DNA of 64,000 bases, taken from Streptosporangium amethystogenes (lineage in GTDB: Bacteria; Actinomycetota; Actinomycetes; Streptosporangiales; Streptosporangiaceae). The translations under genes were made by a program, and so were the position numbers. Positions 50,202-59,312 of the stretch are shown here, one piece after another; position 1 is the stretch's first letter, and every line of letters starts with the position of its first letter. The notes under the pieces were generated by a model. The model worked only from the letters and a program-made list of their open reading frames with translations. It did no database searches and was not told the origin of the DNA. Where the stretch lies: contig NZ_JOEQ01000002.1 in the NCBI RefSeq assembly GCF_000721075.1, positions 62,001-126,000 of the forward strand, read 5' to 3'.

Positions 50202-52649
50202 TCAGGAACGGACCGCCTCCAGTGGGGCGAGGACCGGTTTCACCTGCTCACGCTGGGGTTCGAAGGCGATCGAGGGGTCCGGCGTCCCGGGGGCGTTGAT
50301 GAAGGAGACGAACCGCCGTAGCTTCTCCGGGTCTTCGATCGTGGTGCGCCACTCGTCGGCGTAGCCGGCCACGTGCCGCTCCATCTGCGCCTCCAGGTCG
50401 GCGCAGATCCCGAGGGAGTCCTCCAGGACGACCTCCCTGACATAGGCCGCCCCCTGTGCCTCCAGCCAGGCGGAGGTGCGCTGCAGGCGGTCGGCGGTAC
50501 GGATGTAGAACATCAGGAACCGGTCGATGACCCGGACCAGTTCCTCGGTGCCCAGGTCGGAGGCGAACAGGTCGGCGTGGCGCGGGCTGAAGCCGCCGTT
50601 ACCGCCCACGTAGAGGTTCCAGCCTCGCTCGGTGGCGATGACGCCGAAGTCCTTGCCTCTGGCCTCGGCGCACTCGCGGGCGCAGCCGGAGACCGCCGAC
50701 TTCAGCTTGTGCGGCGAACGCAGCCCCCGATAGCGCAGTTCCAACGCGATGGCCAGGCCGACGGCGTCCTGCACGCCGTACCGGCACCAGGTCGACCCCA
50801 CGCAGGACTTCACGGTGCGCAGCGCCTTGCCGTACGCGTGCCCGGACTCGAAGCCCGCGTCCACCAGGCGCTTCCAGATCAGTGGAAGTTGCTCCACCCG
50901 GGCCCCCAGCAGGTCGATCCGCTGCCCGCCAGTGATCTTGGTGTACAGGCCGAAGTCGCGGGCCACCTCGCCGATCACGATGAGCCCGTCCGGGGTGATC
51001 TCCCCACCGGGGACGCGCGGCACCACCGAGTAGGTGCCGTTGCGCTGGATGTTGGCCAGGAAGTGATCGTTGGTGTCCTGCAGGGCGGCCTGCTCTCCGT
51101 CGAGGATGTGGCCGCCGCCGAGCGAGGCGAGGATCGAGGCGACCACCGGCTTGCACACGTCACAACCGCGCCCGGTGCCGTGCTCGGCGATCAGCCGGGA
51201 GAAGGTCGTGATGGCGCGCACCCGGACGATGTCGAACAGCTCCGCCCTGCTGTACGCGAAGTGCTCGCACAACGCCTTGGAGGGTTCGACACCCGATTTG
51301 GCGAGGATCTGGCTGAGCATCGGGACACAGCTGCCGCAGGTGGTGCCCGCGCGGGTGCACCCCTTGATCCCGGCCACGTCGGTGAGGCCGTGGTCGGCGA
51401 CGGCGGCGCGTACCTGACCCTTGGTGACGTTGTTGCAGGAGCAGACCTGCGCGTCGTCGGGAAGCTCCGTGCTCGCCGGGCCACCGCTGAACAACAGCTC
51501 GCTCGGCGATCCCGGCAGATCGCGGCCGACGAAGGGCTTCAGGGTGTTGTACGGGGTGGCGTCGCCGACGCAGATCCCACCGAGCAGGGTGCGCGCGTCG
51601 TCGCTGACGAACAGCTTCTGGTAGACCCCGCCCACCGGATCCATGAAGGTCACGTCCAGCGCGCCGTCCATGGCGCCGAACTGCGCGACCTCCACGCCGA
51701 GCAGTTTGAGCTTGGTGGAGAGATCCGCCCGGGTGAAGACCGCCCCGCCGCCGAGGACGCGGTCGGCCGCGACCTCGGCCATCGTGAAGCACGGGCCGAC
51801 CAGCCCGTAGACCACGCCCTCGTGCGACGCGCACTCGCCGATCGCGTAGATCGCCGGGTCGGCGGTACGCATCCGGTCGTCCACGGCGATCCCGCCGCGC
51901 CCGCCAACCTCCAGGCCGGCCTGCCTGGCCAGTTCGTCACGGGGCCTGACCCCGGCGGAGAAGACCACGATCTGCGCCTCGACGGTCTCCCCGTCCGGCT
52001 TGACCAGGCCCGCCACCCGCCCGTCCGGGCCCGCGACGATCTCCTTCACCCCCGCGTCGGTGTGCACCCTCAGACCGAGTGCCTCCACGTGACCGCGCAG
52101 GACCGCGCCGCCGCCCTCGTCGACCTGCCGGGGCATGAGCCAGCCGCCCATCTCCACCACGTGCGTCGACAGGCCCAGGCCACGCAGGGCGTCGGCGGCC
52201 TCCAGCCCCAGCAGCCCCCCGCCGATCACGACGCCGCTTGTGGCGGCCGAGGCGGCCTCCCTGATCGCGTCGAGATCGTCGATTGTGCGGTAGGTGAAGC
52301 AGCCGTCCAGTTCCCTGCCCGGCACCGGCGGCACGAACGGGCTGGACCCGGTGGCCAGCACCAGCACGTCGTACGGCTCGCGACGGCCGTCCGCGGTGGT
52401 GACCTCCTTCTTCCGCCTGTCGATGTCGACGACCCTGGACGACAGGCGCGGCACGACCCCCTCCGGCACCGGGTAGGTGAGATCCTCGACGCTTCTGCCC
52501 GCCAGGTAGGAGGTCAGCGCCACCCGGTCGTAGGCCGCTCGGGGCTCCTCCCCCAGCACCGTGATCCGGCCCGTGAACCCCTTGGCGACCAGGGCCTCGA
52601 CCAGCCGGTGCGATGTCGGTCCGTTTCCCACCACGACAAGTCGTGACAT
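50202..52649 (-). CDS. nirB: NAD(P)H-dependent nitrite reductase large subunit NirB
   Basis: The 815-residue enzyme reduces nitrite to ammonium with NAD(P)H. Domains in order are: FAD/NAD binding (1-400, SRLVVVGNGPTSHRLVEAL; second dinucleotide loop SGVVIGGGLLGLEAADALRG); BFD-type [2Fe-2S] motif CSCNNVTKGQ with CTRAGTTCGSC; a second CEH/CDVC region; and the siroheme/[4Fe-4S] domain with SCVGSTWCRYG and SGCARECAEARG (the four cluster cysteines). The ATG is chosen over a GTG four codons upstream. It needs siroheme, matching the chelatase gene downstream. Confidence 0.96.
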   Translation of the reverse strand: MSRLVVVGNGPTSHRLVEALVAKGFTGRITVLGEEPRAAYDRVALTSYLAGRSVEDLTYPVPEGVVPRLSSRVVDIDRRKKEVTTADGRREPYDVLVLATGSSPFVPPVPGRELDGCFTYRTIDDLDAIREAASAATSGVVIGGGLLGLEAADALRGLGLSTHVVEMGGWLMPRQVDEGGGAVLRGHVEALGLRVHTDAGVKEIVAGPDGRVAGLVKPDGETVEAQIVVFSAGVRPRDELARQAGLEVGGRGGIAVDDRMRTADPAIYAIGECASHEGVVYGLVGPCFTMAEVAADRVLGGGAVFTRADLSTKLKLLGVEVAQFGAMDGALDVTFMDPVGGVYQKLFVSDDARTLLGGICVGDATPYNTLKPFVGRDLPGSPSELLFSGGPASTELPDDAQVCSCNNVTKGQVRAAVADHGLTDVAGIKGCTRAGTTCGSCVPMLSQILAKSGVEPSKALCEHFAYSRAELFDIVRVRAITTFSRLIAEHGTGRGCDVCKPVVASILASLGGGHILDGEQAALQDTNDHFLANIQRNGTYSVVPRVPGGEITPDGLIVIGEVARDFGLYTKITGGQRIDLLGARVEQLPLIWKRLVDAGFESGHAYGKALRTVKSCVGSTWCRYGVQDAVGLAIALELRYRGLRSPHKLKSAVSGCARECAEARGKDFGVIATERGWNLYVGGNGGFSPRHADLFASDLGTEELVRVIDRFLMFYIRTADRLQRTSAWLEAQGAAYVREVVLEDSLGICADLEAQMERHVAGYADEWRTTIEDPEKLRRFVSFINAPGTPDPSIAFEPQREQVKPVLAPLEAVRS

Positions 52650-52768
52650 GATCGCGCTCACCTTTCCTTCCGTTCCGTCCGCCCGTCCCCGATGGATCGC
52701 TCCGCTCATCGGGCGGGGCGGCTCCGTGCCTGCCCGGCACCCGGCCGTTCCCCCGCCTCCCTCGCCGG

Positions 52769-54172
52769 TCACGCCGAGACTCCTTCCTGCTCGCAGAGCC
52801 AGCCGACGATGCCCTCGACCGCGTCGCGGCAGCCGCCGCAGCCGGTGGTGGCACGGGTCGCGGCGGCCACGGCCGCGACGTCTCTGGCGCCCGACTCCCA
52901 GCAGGCCCTGATCTGCCCCTTGGTCACGTCGTTGCACTGGCAGACCTTCGCCGCGTCCGGCATCCTGACCGGGCTCTCGGCCACCGCGTTGCCCTGCGGA
53001 CCGGGGAAGAGCAGGCCGGCCCGGTCTCCCGGCAGCGGCCCGCCCCGGTCGAACAACTGGGTGAGGTTGCCCACCGCCGACGTCTCACCGAGGAGGATCA
53101 CACCGACCAGGCGGCCGTCCCGGATGACGAGCTTGCGGTAGGTGCCCGCCGCCCGGTGGCTGAACCGCACGACCTCTGCGTCGTCCTCGGTCAGATGCGT
53201 CTCACCCATCGCGGCCAGCTCCACGCTCCTGGCCTTCAACCGGGTCACCAGCCGCGACCCCCGGTATCGGGCGGCCTTGTCGGCCCCCGTGACGATGTCG
53301 GCGACCACCGTGGCCTGCTCCCAGGCGGGCGCGACCAGCCCGTAGACCCTGCCCCGGTGCTCGGCGCACTCGCCGATCGCGAAGATCGACGGATCGTCGG
53401 TGCGCATCTCGTCGTCGACGACGATCCCGCGCGCCACCTCCAGCCCGGCCTCGCGAGCCAGCCCGGTCACCGGGCGGACCCCGCAGGCGAGCACCACCAG
53501 ATCGGCCTCGACCGTCTCGTCTCCCGCGAGCCGCACACCGCCGTCGAGGATCTCCTCGACCACGACGCCGGTCCTGGTCCTCACCCCCAGCCCGCCCAGG
53601 GTCTGGCCGAGCACCAGCCCGGCCTCGGCATCCAGCTGACGATCCATCAGGTGCCCGGCCAGGTGCAGCAGCGTCACCGGCAGGCCGCGCCCGGCCAGGC
53701 CACGCGCCGCCTCGACTCCGAGCAGACCACCTCCGATCACCACGGCGTGCCGCGCCGCGCCGGCGGCCCGCAGGATCCTCCTGCAGTCGTCCATCGTGCG
53801 GAACGTGACGGCCCTGTCCGCGCCCGGTACCGGCGGCACGACCGCCTCGCTGCCCGTCGCCAGCACGAGGACGTCGTACGGCTCGCGCCTGCCCGTGGCG
53901 GTGAGCACGGCCCGGTTCTCCCGGTCCACGGCGGTCACCTCGACCCCGGGCAGCGCCGTCACCGAATGGTCGGCGTACCAGGCCGGGTCGAGTAATCGCA
54001 CCTGTTCTGGCGGCATCGTCCCGGCCACGACGTTCGACAGCAGCACGCGGTTGTAGGGCTGCGACTCCTCGGCCCCGAACACGGTCAGCCCGACGTGCCG
54101 GTCACGGGCGCGGATCTCGCCCACCAGACGGGCGCCCGCCATCCCGTTGCCCACGACCACGATCCGGGTCAT
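52769..54172 (-). CDS. FAD/[2Fe-2S] NAD(P)H electron-transfer subunit of nitrate reductase (NasB-like)
   Basis: The 467-residue protein resembles the N-terminal half of NirB. It has RIVVVGNGMAGARLVGEI, a second GGGLLGVEAARGLAGRG dinucleotide motif, the ATG-type end GIVVDDEMRTDDPSIFAIGE, and a C-terminal BFD-like [2Fe-2S] domain CQCNDVTKGQ with TTGCGGCRD. It lacks the siroheme domain. It most likely carries electrons from NAD(P)H to the molybdenum nitrate reductase encoded immediately upstream. Its ATG overlaps that gene's stop (ATGA), so the two are made together. Confidence 0.88.
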   Translation of the reverse strand: MTRIVVVGNGMAGARLVGEIRARDRHVGLTVFGAEESQPYNRVLLSNVVAGTMPPEQVRLLDPAWYADHSVTALPGVEVTAVDRENRAVLTATGRREPYDVLVLATGSEAVVPPVPGADRAVTFRTMDDCRRILRAAGAARHAVVIGGGLLGVEAARGLAGRGLPVTLLHLAGHLMDRQLDAEAGLVLGQTLGGLGVRTRTGVVVEEILDGGVRLAGDETVEADLVVLACGVRPVTGLAREAGLEVARGIVVDDEMRTDDPSIFAIGECAEHRGRVYGLVAPAWEQATVVADIVTGADKAARYRGSRLVTRLKARSVELAAMGETHLTEDDAEVVRFSHRAAGTYRKLVIRDGRLVGVILLGETSAVGNLTQLFDRGGPLPGDRAGLLFPGPQGNAVAESPVRMPDAAKVCQCNDVTKGQIRACWESGARDVAAVAAATRATTGCGGCRDAVEGIVGWLCEQEGVSA

Positions 54173-56280
54173 CCGGCACGCTCCACTCTGACCGCGCAGA
54201 CCTTGAACTCCGGCATCCTCGACACCGGGTCCAGCGCGGGGTTGGTGAGCAGGTTGACGCCCGGCCAGTGGAACGGCATGAACACGGTGTCCTGCCGGAT
54301 CGCCGGGTTGACCCTGGCCGGTGCCTCGGTCGCGCCACGCCTGCTGACCACCCGCAGCATCTCCCCCGAGGCCACGCCCAGGTGCTCGGCGAGGTCGGGG
54401 TGGAGTTCCACGAACGCCTCGGGTGCCACCCTGTTCAGGGTGGCGATCCGCCGGGTCTGCGCACCGCTCTGGTAGTGCGCGAGCACCCGCCCCGTCGTGA
54501 GATGGAGCGGATATTCCGGATCGACCTCCTCCTCGGGCGGACGGTGCTCGACCGGTACGAACCGGGCGCGCCCGTCGGGCGTGGCGAAGCCGTCCAGGAA
54601 AGGCCGGGGAGTACCCGGGTGGTCCTCGGCCGGGCAGGGCCAGAACACCCCGGTCTCGGCGGCGATCCGCTCATAGGTGATGCCGGCGTAGTCGGCGATC
54701 CCACCTGACGAGGCCCGGCGGAGCTCATCGAAGACCTCGCGCGGATCGGTGGGAAAACCCTCGGCTCCGGATGTCCCGCGCAGTCTCGTGGCGAGCCCCC
54801 GAAGGATCTCGAGGTCGCTCCGCACCCCTGACGGCGGAGCGACCGCCTGACGGCGGAGCAGCACCCGGCCTTCCAGATTCGTCATGGTGCCGCTCTCCTC
54901 GGCCCACTGGGTGGTGGGCAGCACGACGTCGGCCATCGCGGCCGTCTCCGACAGGACCAGGTCCGAGACCACGAGCAGGTCCAGTGATCCGAGCCGCTCG
55001 GCGACGTGCCCGGCACGCGGCGCGGAGACCAGCGGGTTGGAGCCGAACAGCAGCAGCGCCCGGGGGCCGCCGCCGGTGCCGAGCGCGTCCAGCAGTTCGT
55101 AGGCGGAGCGGCCGGGCCCCGGTAGGTCACCGGGGTCGACGCCCCACACTGCGGCGACGTGGGCGCGGGCCGCCGGATCATCGATCCGGCGGTAGCCGGG
55201 AAGCTGGTCGGCCTTCTGTCCGTGTTCGCGACCTCCCTGTCCGTTGCCCTGCCCGGTGACACAGCCGTAGCCCGACCCCTCGCGCCCCGGCAGCCCGAGA
55301 GCGAGCGCGAGGTTGACGAACGCGCTGATGGTGTCGGTGCCCTTGGCGTGCTGCTCGGCGCCGCGCCCGGTGAGGATCGCCGCCCGGCTCGCACCCACGA
55401 GGATCGCGACCGCGGCGCGCATCCGGGCGACCGGCACACCGGTGATCCGTTCCACTCGCTCGGGCCACCAGGACGCGACCGAGGTGCGGACCGCGTCGAA
55501 CCCGCTCGTCCTGGCGGCCACGTAGTCCTCGTCGACATCGCCTTCGGCGACCACGATGTGCAGCAGGCCCAGGGCCAGCGCCAGGTCGGTGCCGGGGGTC
55601 GGCTGCAGGTGCAGGTCGGCCTGCCGAACGGTCGCGGTGGCCCGCGGGTCGATGACGATCAGCCGGCCGCCCGCCGCACGCATCGCGGTGAGGTGACGGA
55701 CGAACGGCGGCATGGTCTCGGCCACGTTTCCGCCCGCGATCAGGACCGCGTCGGCGCGGGCGAGGTCGGTGATCGGGAAGGGCAGGCCACGGTCCATCCC
55801 GAAGGCCCGGTTGGTGGCCGCGGCGGCCGAGGACATGCAGAACCGGCCGTTGTAGTCGATCTGGCTGGTCCGCAACACCACCCGGGCGAACTTGCCGAGT
55901 TGGTACGCCTTCTCGTTGGTGAGGCCGCCGCCGCCGAACACGGCCACGCCGTCGAGACCGTGTTCGGCCTGGACGGCACGTATCCGGTCGGCGACAAAGC
56001 CGAGCGCCTCGTCCCAGCCGACCTCCTCGCCGTGCAACAGCGGGACGGTCAGTCGCTCGCCGGTGAGGAGCTCACCGGCGGTCCAGCCCTTCTGGCACAG
56101 TCCTCCCGCATTGGCCGGGACGTCGTGACGCGGAGTGATCGTGACGGTCTCGTCCACCGCGACGTTCATGCCGCACTGCAGAGCGCAGTAGGGGCAGTGC
56201 GTCGCCGTCCCACCCTTCACAGGTGTCTGGGGGGGAAGTGAGACCGGCATGGATCCGATGGTGCTTTCAGGCGGTTTCAC
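54169..56280 (-). CDS. narB: Assimilatory nitrate reductase catalytic subunit (molybdopterin)
   Basis: The 703-residue enzyme reduces nitrate to nitrite. The N-terminal [4Fe-4S] motif is Cys29-x2-Cys32-x3-Cys36-x25-Cys62 (THCPYCALQCGMNV, GGLCQKGW). The molybdopterin core (about 70-560) has YNGRFCMSSAAAATNRAFG and FGSNPLVSAPRAG. The molydopterin-binding C-terminal domain (about 580-700) has HLTTGRVLAHYQSGAQTRR. No signal peptide is present, so it is cytoplasmic, as for assimilatory Nas enzymes. The GTG start follows GGGGAGA. A GlnR-like box array lies just upstream at 56296. Confidence 0.93.
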   Translation of the reverse strand: MKPPESTIGSMPVSLPPQTPVKGGTATHCPYCALQCGMNVAVDETVTITPRHDVPANAGGLCQKGWTAGELLTGERLTVPLLHGEEVGWDEALGFVADRIRAVQAEHGLDGVAVFGGGGLTNEKAYQLGKFARVVLRTSQIDYNGRFCMSSAAAATNRAFGMDRGLPFPITDLARADAVLIAGGNVAETMPPFVRHLTAMRAAGGRLIVIDPRATATVRQADLHLQPTPGTDLALALGLLHIVVAEGDVDEDYVAARTSGFDAVRTSVASWWPERVERITGVPVARMRAAVAILVGASRAAILTGRGAEQHAKGTDTISAFVNLALALGLPGREGSGYGCVTGQGNGQGGREHGQKADQLPGYRRIDDPAARAHVAAVWGVDPGDLPGPGRSAYELLDALGTGGGPRALLLFGSNPLVSAPRAGHVAERLGSLDLLVVSDLVLSETAAMADVVLPTTQWAEESGTMTNLEGRVLLRRQAVAPPSGVRSDLEILRGLATRLRGTSGAEGFPTDPREVFDELRRASSGGIADYAGITYERIAAETGVFWPCPAEDHPGTPRPFLDGFATPDGRARFVPVEHRPPEEEVDPEYPLHLTTGRVLAHYQSGAQTRRIATLNRVAPEAFVELHPDLAEHLGVASGEMLRVVSRRGATEAPARVNPAIRQDTVFMPFHWPGVNLLTNPALDPVSRMPEFKVCAVRVERAG

Positions 56281-56295
56281 CGCGAGGTCTCCCCT

Positions 56296-56322
56296 GTTAC
56301 CGATGTGCTACAAGCCACTAAC
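56296..56322 (-). promoter_or_regulatory. GlnR-like box array upstream of the nitrate reductase operon
   Basis: On the minus strand three five-base half-sites, GTTAG, GTAGC and GTAAC, are separated by six bases each. That is the 11-base phase of GlnR a- and b-sites in actinomycetes (consensus GTnAC-n6-GaAAC). It ends 16 bases before the start codon. Nitrate assimilation genes are known GlnR targets; binding here is inferred from the pattern. Confidence 0.55.
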
Positions 56323-56416
56323 CGTGTTCACATTCGCAATGAGGTGGATGTGAGTTATCCGTCGGCCGGCCCGGTGCCGGATGTGAACAGGGCGGGTGCC
56401 CGGCCCGGCCGCGGCC

Positions 56417-57736
56417 TCACACCCGGGCCGCCGCCAGGCTCGGCACACCGCCCGCGACACGCAGGTAACAGGCCCAGGTGATGGCCGCGCACACCAGGTA
56501 GAAGCAGGCGAAGGAGGCCAGTGCGGCGCCCACCCCGCCGGTCGCGGCGATGGAGCTGCCGAATCCGCGGTTGATGAAGAACCCGCCGAAGGCGCCGATC
56601 GCGGAGATGATTCCGATGGCCGCGGAGGCGTCCCGCTTTCCGACGGCCACGGCTGCGTCGTGAGCGGCCGTGCCCGGGGTGACGCCGGCGACCGCCTTGG
56701 CCCGGAAGATCGCCGGAATCATCCGGTAGGTGGAGCCGTTGCCGATACCGGTGGTGGCGACCAGGAGCATGTAGGCACAGAAGAACAGCGCGAAGCCGCG
56801 CTGGGACAGCCCCTGCCAGACCAGCACCGCCGAGCCCGCCATCGCGGCGAAGTTGACGAACGTCACCCGCGCCCCGCCGAGCCGGTCCGACAGCCAGCCG
56901 CCCGCCGGGCGGACCAGGGAGCCGAGCAGCGGGCCGAGGAAGGCCAGCCAGACCAGCGAGGCCTGCTCGGGAAACTGGCTCTTGATGAGCAGCGGGAACG
57001 CGGTGGAGTAGCCGATGAAGGAGCCGAACGTGCCGATGTACAGGACTGACATGATCCAGGTCTGGACCCGGCCGACGACCTTCAGCTGGTCCGCGGGACT
57101 GGCCTTGGCCGAGGTCAGGTTGTCCATGAAGAAGTAGGCGCCCACCGCGGCGGCCAGGATGAAGGGAATCCAGAACAGCCCCGCGGCGGCCAGCCCGAAC
57201 GCCCCGATCACCAACGGCATGAGGAGCTGGACGGAACTGACCCCGATGTTGCCGCCGGCCGCGTTGAGCCCGAGTGCGGCCCCCTGTCTGTCCCGAGGGT
57301 AGAAGTGGGTGATGTTGGCCATGCTGGAGGCGAAGTTGCCGCCGCCCAGTCCCGCTGTGGCCGCGATGAGCAGGAACACCCCGTAGGGGGTGCCCGGATC
57401 GCCGACCGCGATGGCCAGCAGCACCGCGGGCACGAGCAGGAGCAGAGCGCTGACCACCGTGAAGTTCCGGCCGCCGAACCTGGCCGGGGCGAAGGTGTAC
57501 GGGATGCGCAGCGCCGAGCCGACCAGGTTGGGCAGGGCGACGATCCAGAAGAGCTGGTCGGTGGAGAAGTCGTAGGAGCCGAGTTGCACGGCCACGATGC
57601 TCCAGACGGTCCACAGCGTGAACCCGAGGTGCTCGGCGAAGATGGAGAAGACCAGGTTCCGCCTGGCCACCTTCCGGCCGTGCTCCTGCCAGAAATCCGG
57701 ATCGTCGGGCCGCCAGTCACTGATCCAGGGCCTCAT
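56417..57736 (-). CDS. narK: Nitrate/nitrite transporter NarK
   Basis: The 439-residue major-facilitator protein has 12 predicted membrane segments. The nitrate/nitrite porter signatures are GLGGGNFASSMANITHFYP (about residues 128-146) and the second one around TGIGNGSTYRMIPAIF. Conserved Arg residues are found in helices 2 and 8 regions. It imports nitrate or exports nitrite. It is transcribed towards the reductase operon, but a 136-base gap with its own GlnR-like boxes separates the two. Confidence 0.94.
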   Translation of the reverse strand: MRPWISDWRPDDPDFWQEHGRKVARRNLVFSIFAEHLGFTLWTVWSIVAVQLGSYDFSTDQLFWIVALPNLVGSALRIPYTFAPARFGGRNFTVVSALLLLVPAVLLAIAVGDPGTPYGVFLLIAATAGLGGGNFASSMANITHFYPRDRQGAALGLNAAGGNIGVSSVQLLMPLVIGAFGLAAAGLFWIPFILAAAVGAYFFMDNLTSAKASPADQLKVVGRVQTWIMSVLYIGTFGSFIGYSTAFPLLIKSQFPEQASLVWLAFLGPLLGSLVRPAGGWLSDRLGGARVTFVNFAAMAGSAVLVWQGLSQRGFALFFCAYMLLVATTGIGNGSTYRMIPAIFRAKAVAGVTPGTAAHDAAVAVGKRDASAAIGIISAIGAFGGFFINRGFGSSIAATGGVGAALASFACFYLVCAAITWACYLRVAGGVPSLAAARV

Positions 57737-58203
57737 CGTCTGTCCTCCTGTGGTTTCGGGGGGGCTTCGATCCCCGAAACTAGGAGGGCGGCGTTACGCA
57801 CATTCACTGTCTGTGATGGTGCGCCGGTTACACGTGACTAACCCTGGAAATACGCAATGCACACGCCGCACCCTCGCAACATTCCGGAAACCTGGGGGGC
57901 GGAAGTCTGCGACCGTTCCGCCACGCTCCGGCGCCGCCAGGGTAGCGGTGCGGCCGGCTCCCAGGGTGCTGATCGCACTCATGATCATGCTGCCCGGAGG
58001 CACGGGGAGACGCCGAACGCTCGTGGAGCCGAGGTGAGACCGGGCCGGGCGACGGGCTCGAAGCGGGAGAACGCTCATGCCGTAAGGCGCGGGCCGGTCG
58101 GAGCGCGCTTACCGAAGCGCATTCACAAGTAACGGCAATGGTTGAGCCGGCGCGACAGCGGGAACCGTCACCGGTGCCGATTCATCCGCCTCGGGGAGTG
58201 CGC
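57737..58203. other. 467-base region between narK and the deformylase gene
   Basis: Reading frames here look like shadows, and none has a ribosome site plus protein-like composition. The lower end contains the narK promoter region, with GlnR-like half-sites at 57827-57842. The upper end holds the deformylase leader. No other structure is evident. Confidence 0.4.
57827..57842 (-). promoter_or_regulatory. GlnR-like box upstream of narK
   Basis: On the minus strand GTTAG and GTAAC are separated by six bases (GTTAG-n6-GTAAC), about 90 bases before the narK start. It matches the half-site layout seen upstream of the reductase operon. Binding by GlnR is inferred. Confidence 0.5.
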
Positions 58204-58680
58204 GTGGCCGTCCAGCCAATCCGACTGTTCGACGATCCCGTGCTGCGCACGGTGGCCGAGCCGGTGACCACCTTCGACCGCGCGTTGCGCGTCCTGGTGA
58301 AGTCGCTCCAGGCCACGATGCGCGCCGGCACGGGCCGCGCGGGGCTCGCCGCCCCGCAGATCGGCGTCCCGCTCAGGGTCGTCGTCTACGAGTTGGACGG
58401 CAAGTCCGGCCACCTGGTCAACCCGCGGCTGGAACTGTCCGAGCGAAGGATCGTGGCCGACGAGGCGTGCCTGTCCGCCCCCGGTCACTGGTGGCCACTG
58501 GAACGCTCCTACATGGTCACGGCCCGCGGTCGCGACATGTTCGGCAAACCCGTCACCGTCCGGGCCCTGGGCATGCTGGCCCGCGTCCTCCAGCACGAGG
58601 CCGACCACCTCGACGGCACCCTCTTCGTCGACCGCCTCCCAGAGGAGGAGCGGGAACGCTTCCTCGCTTCGATCTCTTGA
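58204..58680 (+). CDS. def: Peptide deformylase
   Basis: The 158-residue metalloenzyme removes the formyl group from new proteins. Motif 1 is GLAAPQIG (residues 47-54). Motif 2 reads EACLS (Cys89, metal ligand), where EGCLS is usual. Motif 3 is QHEADHLDG with His131, Glu132 and His135. The GTG at 58204 is chosen because GGGGAG precedes it by five bases. It lies alone before a cold-shock gene. It may be a second, non-housekeeping copy, since the main def usually sits with fmt. Confidence 0.9.
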   Translation: MAVQPIRLFDDPVLRTVAEPVTTFDRALRVLVKSLQATMRAGTGRAGLAAPQIGVPLRVVVYELDGKSGHLVNPRLELSERRIVADEACLSAPGHWWPLERSYMVTARGRDMFGKPVTVRALGMLARVLQHEADHLDGTLFVDRLPEEERERFLASIS

Positions 58681-58681
58681 C

Positions 58682-58710
58682 TTGCACACCTCACAAATGC
58701 CCGATAGAGT
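58682..58710 (+). promoter_or_regulatory. Promoter of the cold-shock gene
   Basis: TTGCAC (58682-58687) and TAGAGT (58705-58710) are separated by 17 bases. The predicted start near 58717 leaves a leader of about 175 bases before the start codon, as in cold-shock genes with structured leaders. Confidence 0.5.
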
Positions 58711-58893
58711 GTTGTGGTTGCAGTCGTAATTCTCAGCTTAGCCTTATCATCTCAAGTGCTTATGAGAAGTCCGCCGACAGCGGACGTTACAGTTTCTCCG
58801 GATGGTTTCCGCGGGTGCATGGTAGGGTCCGCAACGCAGCCCCGTGCCGCCGACCTGGTGGTTCGGTGAGGCTCCCAATGAGGAGAAGTAGTT

Positions 58894-59097
58894 TTGTCTG
58901 AGGGCACCGTTAAGTGGTTCAACGCCGAAAAGGGCTTCGGATTCATCGCACCGGATGACGGCACCGCCGATGTCTTCGTGCACTACTCGGCTATCAACTC
59001 CAGTGGCTACCGCAGCCTGGAGGAGAACCAGCGTGTCAGCTTCGTCACCACGCAGGGCCAGAAGGGCCCGCAGGCCGACAAGGTCGAGCTCATCTGA
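58894..59097 (+). CDS. Cold-shock protein (CspA family)
   Basis: The 67-residue OB-fold protein has the RNA-binding motifs KGFGFI (RNP1, about residues 13-18) and VFVHY (RNP2, about 27-31), with the start [11 protein letters not shown]. It binds single-stranded RNA or DNA and prevents secondary structure. A TTG start follows AGGAGAAG. A perfect terminator with a GCAA tetraloop ends the gene. Confidence 0.96.
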   Translation: MSEGTVKWFNAEKGFGFIAPDDGTADVFVHYSAINSSGYRSLEENQRVSFVTTQGQKGPQADKVELI

Positions 59098-59122
59098 CCT
59101 GGTTTGACCTAAAGGCTTCGGG

Positions 59123-59156
59123 CTGAGCCCGCACCGCGCAAGCGGTGCGGGCTCAG
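59123..59156 (+). terminator. Intrinsic terminator of the cold-shock gene
   Basis: A perfect 15-bp stem (CTGAGCCCGCACCGC and complement) is closed by the stable tetraloop GCAA and followed by TCATTTT. It lies 25 bases after the stop. Confidence 0.92.
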
Positions 59157-59187
59157 TCATTTTCCGGCCCCCGCTCCCCGTCAGGGA

Positions 59188-59217
59188 GTGCTCTTCGGGT
59201 GGCCGCCCGAAGAGCAC
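59188..59217. terminator. Second hairpin between the cold-shock gene and mshC
   Basis: GTGCTCTTCGGG pairs perfectly with its complement around a six-base loop. It can serve as a bidirectional terminator for the convergent genes. Confidence 0.6.
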
Positions 59218-59232
59218 CGACCTCGGAGCGGG

Positions 59233-59271
59233 CAGGTCGGGGCTCTCAGCGCGGCCGAGAGCCCCGACCTG
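59233..59271. terminator. Third hairpin, at the 3' end of mshC
   Basis: CAGGTCGGGGCTCTC pairs perfectly over 15 bases with its complement around a nine-base loop. It lies 41 bases after the mshC stop and most likely terminates mshC. Confidence 0.7.
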
Positions 59272-59312
59272 CGCCATAGGTGGCCTTAAAACACCCTGCC
59301 CTCAAAGGCCCT

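Noticed and set aside
50373..52646. 757-codon open frame on the plus strand
   Set aside because: Antisense to nirB, whose cluster-binding cysteines and dinucleotide motifs are clear on the minus strand.
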